A DNA stretch of 64,000 nucleotides from Candidatus Gastranaerophilales bacterium (GTDB lineage Bacteria > Cyanobacteriota > Vampirovibrionia > Gastranaerophilales > Gastranaerophilaceae). The notes under the pieces were generated by a model that worked only from the letters and a program-made list of their open reading frames with translations, was not told the origin of the DNA and did no database searches. Positions within the stretch are counted from its first letter, which is position 1. Each line of letters starts with the position of its first letter. The position numbers and the translations under genes are program-made. Shown here piece by piece: positions 62,701 to 64,000 of this stretch. Location: NCBI GenBank assembly GCA_944324185.1, contig CALUVI010000002.1, forward strand, positions 1-64,000, written 5' to 3'.

Positions 62701-62999
62701 CTTTGGAAGCCAAGCTTGACAGAGTAATTGTAGAAACTACAATTAGTAATAAGAATAACAAAGTTGATTTGGCTCCTTTTGAAGAAACTTTAAACAGATT
62801 TTTGGTTGCAATTGATGATAAAATGGTATCTCAGCAATCTAAAATAGATTCGCTGGAGTCTAAGTTAGCGGATGTTATGTCCATGATTAACCCGAAAGAC
62901 ACAGCCCAGTTAACGAAAAAAGTTGGCGGAATGGACAGGCAAATTGCGAAATTAAATAAAAGTATTGAAAAAATAGCGTCACATGTTGTTGAAAAATAA
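56772..62999 (+). CDS. Giant coiled-coil protein (2075 residues)
   Basis: 2075 residues with no recognised domain, no signal peptide and no membrane segment. Almost the whole chain is heptad-like helix, e.g. LKSSEVKELFDIVATNLSVF, INDLGDTVNALSNNTTTALT, and the end IAKLNKSIEKIASHVVEK. Cys and Trp are rare. It resembles the helical signalling regions of chemoreceptors and apolipoprotein-like or SMC-like coils, but has no ATPase or receptor parts. At full extension such a coil would be roughly 0.3 micrometre long, so a cytoskeletal, tethering or scaffold role is plausible. The start has only a weak GAG ribosome site. The next gene begins inside its 3' end. Confidence 0.75.
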   Translation: MADINNFTEIAENFDTIKTLLNSIRAQGILNTSDVDKLLAGINAKLEKLNTEEDIDLIKIFLSDLKKNLEERHSVLLSKFGAIESLFSNLLKNSSETLKSSEVKELFDIVATNLSVFSREVVSQKETLSDITMRLDAMRSDDSQKKEIVKNISFLKNDLERLTNGFDSIVLSLNENFKNVIKSISGIDPSELVIKFGKELEDINNSSNTILSAIQLLDKKNERIEEVMKGLATQEDLNSTKKWISDLAAQEQLLSQSVDNLSDKYYKIDNLAEKIDASVEIIAGLKTIISDKDEQSASAVIDRLCQLEELIKNVSSDTEFNDFKHSLEQALNDIFEASAVLKSAFDASNNELKEIKTSIQTLDINVNFKSLAADLSKSEQSVKEHVSVEGDKIIQLVDVNATRTLNELSNNAENLSEKLSEAQTLISGLCEKSFSELQENLTGLKSIVSQIDENNVSANNAIFSNITDRLALFESSLKNSLEKQEDYVANSSSLLIEQINNIKDLSGVLDYKLDSSVIEINNSKTELEGLKKSVEEMLALDFVNKVNDFKVDLYAVKQELTAHFETTSNEFSEKYSNDLFSKYELLISKLDIVEDEIKQAQTDTLTSLKSILDNVSSSLVDILSYVSSPKDINTDNIEAKLDNIARTVSDNSLSYIDNVKDTVDIIRTQVDNNIKSLQEDTYKQLQFISSSIETSSEVIRDDIKNSYNKLLEVQDRFEEIKETIKLNNNSLSTNIHGVVETAITLKDDFDTRLSSLKNAILDKVADFQKEFTCENADKISEIKFASESLHAKQIQNTQEIKDELRGEIARITGSLKLCIEELAEQLSGTSAKVDSVNHDIVNLVKNDFGSQVELSVENVNTSLHEFSDAVGEKLDETVSKINDLGDTVNALSNNTTTALTSTLAKILDNFVSLKALMGNFNDKTAEDLQKSAETIIGEFTKLRDKIEVVDTTIDEDLTRQLSILESNFEALNHNLANFFTQSNDAIGSSINTGLVNVSEALRVTVVKGLEQYKNQIDELFNSISDENGKHIKLVEAKVIELNDILQKTMNEQNIKAAGTLSEMTESLKDIISQNIETAAADYNALKDNLDNFAKYIETQNVTTAEQLKFKLSDIAKLIDSGVNAQTQEITKRFNELILEVSEISGSTSGLNNEITNRVSVISDEINLLKTNLTEFFTGSSAQVLNKLDTISGEMSDECSNLLGSIVKTVTDLQDKINTLFEQNSLNLITQFSNTGSKYIEELNLKALELKTAFESLNDRLDKDEISRMNVFQSQLNELSNSFNVLIEEAKNVTKTEVSSISETLINSSREAMFDVEQAIEDKVNSILATSADIAAGELQSMEAFANKILNAVKTSQEITNNCKDFIADFIRAELETISDNIEKETDVLVKDLLEQMSLLKDFQRDEISKLTTQLEGVVEDCIYNNVNELKSYIDVKSDTSILNGKLDSISSDLSKTAEDMLAASNKLLTASVFENTISDMKSANNLLISSMADNLNSQIQTFVKNSLQKDIDDKFNLFDKKFVDTVVDKYEEIKVISSAYNNAFETIQASVEGLLSKFTESKEEIYKTLLSVVNGISGEVDELNLSFADLKAQMLNKSFDEAFQASINKQISSIESLVNEQLGYIEDISELCCSNLPELTEMSALVKYNVIQSLTDLNTRLDNQDISIQKELTSLKTDVITQFLNIFNQISFVAEQEEILDFIQEKHSELISVLSHIVTAADDIENVKDNVALLDLKVDTVKSDIDQINEKITSIISSNGEVDYVYSLQDLESDIANLRLTLNELKDNNNSKELEELITSTNNIYSLVESLKNELPKFDSEEFKKDFEALNEDIVSISTRTNKLILASDESYKTLQENLQDFKLVINDLDERTRNFAREAGIDRIDNKLGVINSMIQNGARTNQVFNQVFEYLAEWVDNAGAQIAAISDKVETLDDIGQIKVMLEDLKAEAEDDSDSTELIEALSNVFEKQAKKISSLEAKLDRVIVETTISNKNNKVDLAPFEETLNRFLVAIDDKMVSQQSKIDSLESKLADVMSMINPKDTAQLTKKVGGMDRQIAKLNKSIEKIASHVVEK

Positions 63000-64000
63000 T
63001 AACGGAAGTTTAAAAGATGTTGTAAAAAGCTCTAATGTCTTAACAGATATTGCCGAGCTGTATTGCTATGCCGAAGATTCTTCAAATTCTAAAAAAACAA
63101 CAAAAACACCTGATGCAGTAGTTTTTGTCAGGAGTATTGAGGATGTCAGGAAGGTACTTTTGTATGCTAATAAGAATAAAATACCTGTAATTGCAAGAGG
63201 TGCGGGCACTAACATGGTGGGTGCCTGTACTTGTCCCGAGGGCGGGATTGTCTTAAATTTTTCCGGAATGAATAGGATTCTCGACTTTAATCCTGTCAAT
63301 ATGACAATGACCGTTCAACCCGGGGTCATATTAAACGATATTAAGTCACTGGCGGATAAAAACGGCTTATTTTATCCGCCTGACCCTTCTAATTTTAAAG
63401 TTTCAACTATAGGCGGCAGTATTGCACAATCTTCCGGTGGGGCATGTGCTTTCAAGTATGGTACTACAAAGGATTATATACTCAGTCTGACAGTAGTTTT
63501 GGCAGATGGTTCTATTATGAAGCTGGGCTCAAATACCATAAAAGATGCTGTCGGGTACCATTTAAACCAGCTGATTGTAGGCAGTGAAGGAACTCTGGCT
63601 ATAGTAGTTGAAGCGGAATTAAAGTTAATCCCAAAACCGGAGTCAAGACGAACAATTGTAGGATATTTTGACACAATCGAAGCCTCCGTTGAAGCTGTTA
63701 ATAATATAATAAAAAATAGGATTTTCCCTGCAACAATAGATTTCATGGATAAAAATTCAATAACTACAGTTGAACAATTTTTTCCTTGCGGCTTAAAGAC
63801 CAATAAAGAAGCCTTACTTTTAGTGGACATAGATGGTTTTGAAACTTCAATGAACTATCAGCAAAATCTTGTTATGTCGGCTCTGGAGACTGCCGGAGCA
63901 TCATTTGTCGATGTAGCGGTGAATGATGCCCAGATAGAAAAAATCTGGACGGCAAGAAGATCAAGTTTCGCCGCAACGGCAAAGCTTGCTCCTGATGTGC
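62983..64000 (+). CDS. glcD: GlcD-type FAD-linked oxidase, 5' part
   Basis: The frame runs off the window after about 339 residues (family length about 460). The FAD_binding_4 domain is clear: VIARGAGTNMVGA, MTMTVQPGVILNDI, STIGGSIAQSSGGACAFKYGTTKDYIL and DAVGYHLNQLIVGSEGTLAIV. Relatives oxidise glycolate or D-lactate and pass electrons to the membrane. The first ATG (62983) overlaps the coiled-coil gene by 17 bp; in-frame TTG codons at 62986 and 62989 are alternatives, and no strong ribosome site is seen. The substrate cannot be told from this part. Confidence 0.88.
   Translation, partial: MLLKNNNGSLKDVVKSSNVLTDIAELYCYAEDSSNSKKTTKTPDAVVFVRSIEDVRKVLLYANKNKIPVIARGAGTNMVGACTCPEGGIVLNFSGMNRILDFNPVNMTMTVQPGVILNDIKSLADKNGLFYPPDPSNFKVSTIGGSIAQSSGGACAFKYGTTKDYILSLTVVLADGSIMKLGSNTIKDAVGYHLNQLIVGSEGTLAIVVEAELKLIPKPESRRTIVGYFDTIEASVEAVNNIIKNRIFPATIDFMDKNSITTVEQFFPCGLKTNKEALLLVDIDGFETSMNYQQNLVMSALETAGASFVDVAVNDAQIEKIWTARRSSFAATAKLAPDV

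Overview
The window looks like a chromosomal segment of a low-GC, Gram-negative-type relative of the Cyanobacteria, most likely a gut-type Vampirovibrionia/'Melainabacteria' (Gastranaerophilales). This is an inference. It rests on a Ycf23/DUF561 gene (a family otherwise typical of cyanobacteria and red-algal plastids) at 135-890, a cyanobacterial-style 'LEKxxFGKxY' repeat protein at 43535-44437, a TonB-ExbB-ExbD envelope energiser, no photosynthesis genes, and flagellar export genes. No rRNA, tRNA, CRISPR array or intact insertion sequence was seen.

Layout. 0-7 kb: Ycf23 (minus strand), a PDZ-less HtrA protease, two secreted TrbI-like proteins, then tonB-exbB-exbD-exbD and a membrane protein. 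6.8-8.7 kb: holB and holA (clamp loader) on the minus strand. 8.7-13.3 kb: an 81-aa protein and a 1033-aa Sec-less repeat protein transcribed divergently, plus two small genes. 13.3-24.2 kb: the flagellar/type III export core fliP-fliQ-fliR, flhB and flhA, then a PilZ protein and a small membrane protein. This core is interrupted by three minus-strand genes: a DUF2142 membrane protein and two tandem paralogous proteins of unknown function. 24.4-32.6 kb: housekeeping and RNA/nucleotide genes (leuS, a YjaB-like acetyltransferase, rny, a YmdB-like phosphodiesterase, PHP, pilin-like, LOG, a LuxR-type regulator). 32.7-36.8 kb: a 1363-residue flagellin-like protein with four header + beta-roll modules between the flagellin ends. 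36.8-37.9 kb: a mosaic of dispersed repeats. 38-47.2 kb: nusA and rimP, lysS, thiL, ispD, the repeat lipoprotein/membrane-type protein, murI and an AMIN-amidase. 47.3-54 kb: a second accessory block with a 42-aa gene missed by length cut-offs, two large paralogous Sec-less proteins, a follower gene, an alpha/beta hydrolase, a FliG/MgtE-N-like protein and a HEAT-like protein. 54.8-64 kb: a 54-aa gene, a candidate small RNA, a zinc-ribbon protein, spmA/spmB, a 2075-residue coiled-coil protein and the start of a GlcD-type FAD oxidase.

The most interesting signal is regulatory. Two perfect-spacing sigma-28 (FliA) type promoters (TAAAGTTT-N11-GCCGTTAT) lie at 9130-9156 (+) and 47567-47593 (-). A second promoter class, consensus ggcAATT-N14-TACTTTATATATA, occurs five times with identical spacing (9050-9084, 47658-47692, 49630-49664, 53043-53077, 55141-55179). 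It precedes Sec-less accessory proteins and one candidate sRNA. At two places the two classes sit back to back, as mirror images. Together with the export core, the modular flagellin, and the large proteins without signal peptides, this suggests a coordinately regulated flagellar-type export regulon whose cargo includes previously undescribed proteins. Whether these proteins are really secreted cannot be settled from sequence alone. Several genes (1759, flhB, holA, spmA) appear to be transcribed leaderless.
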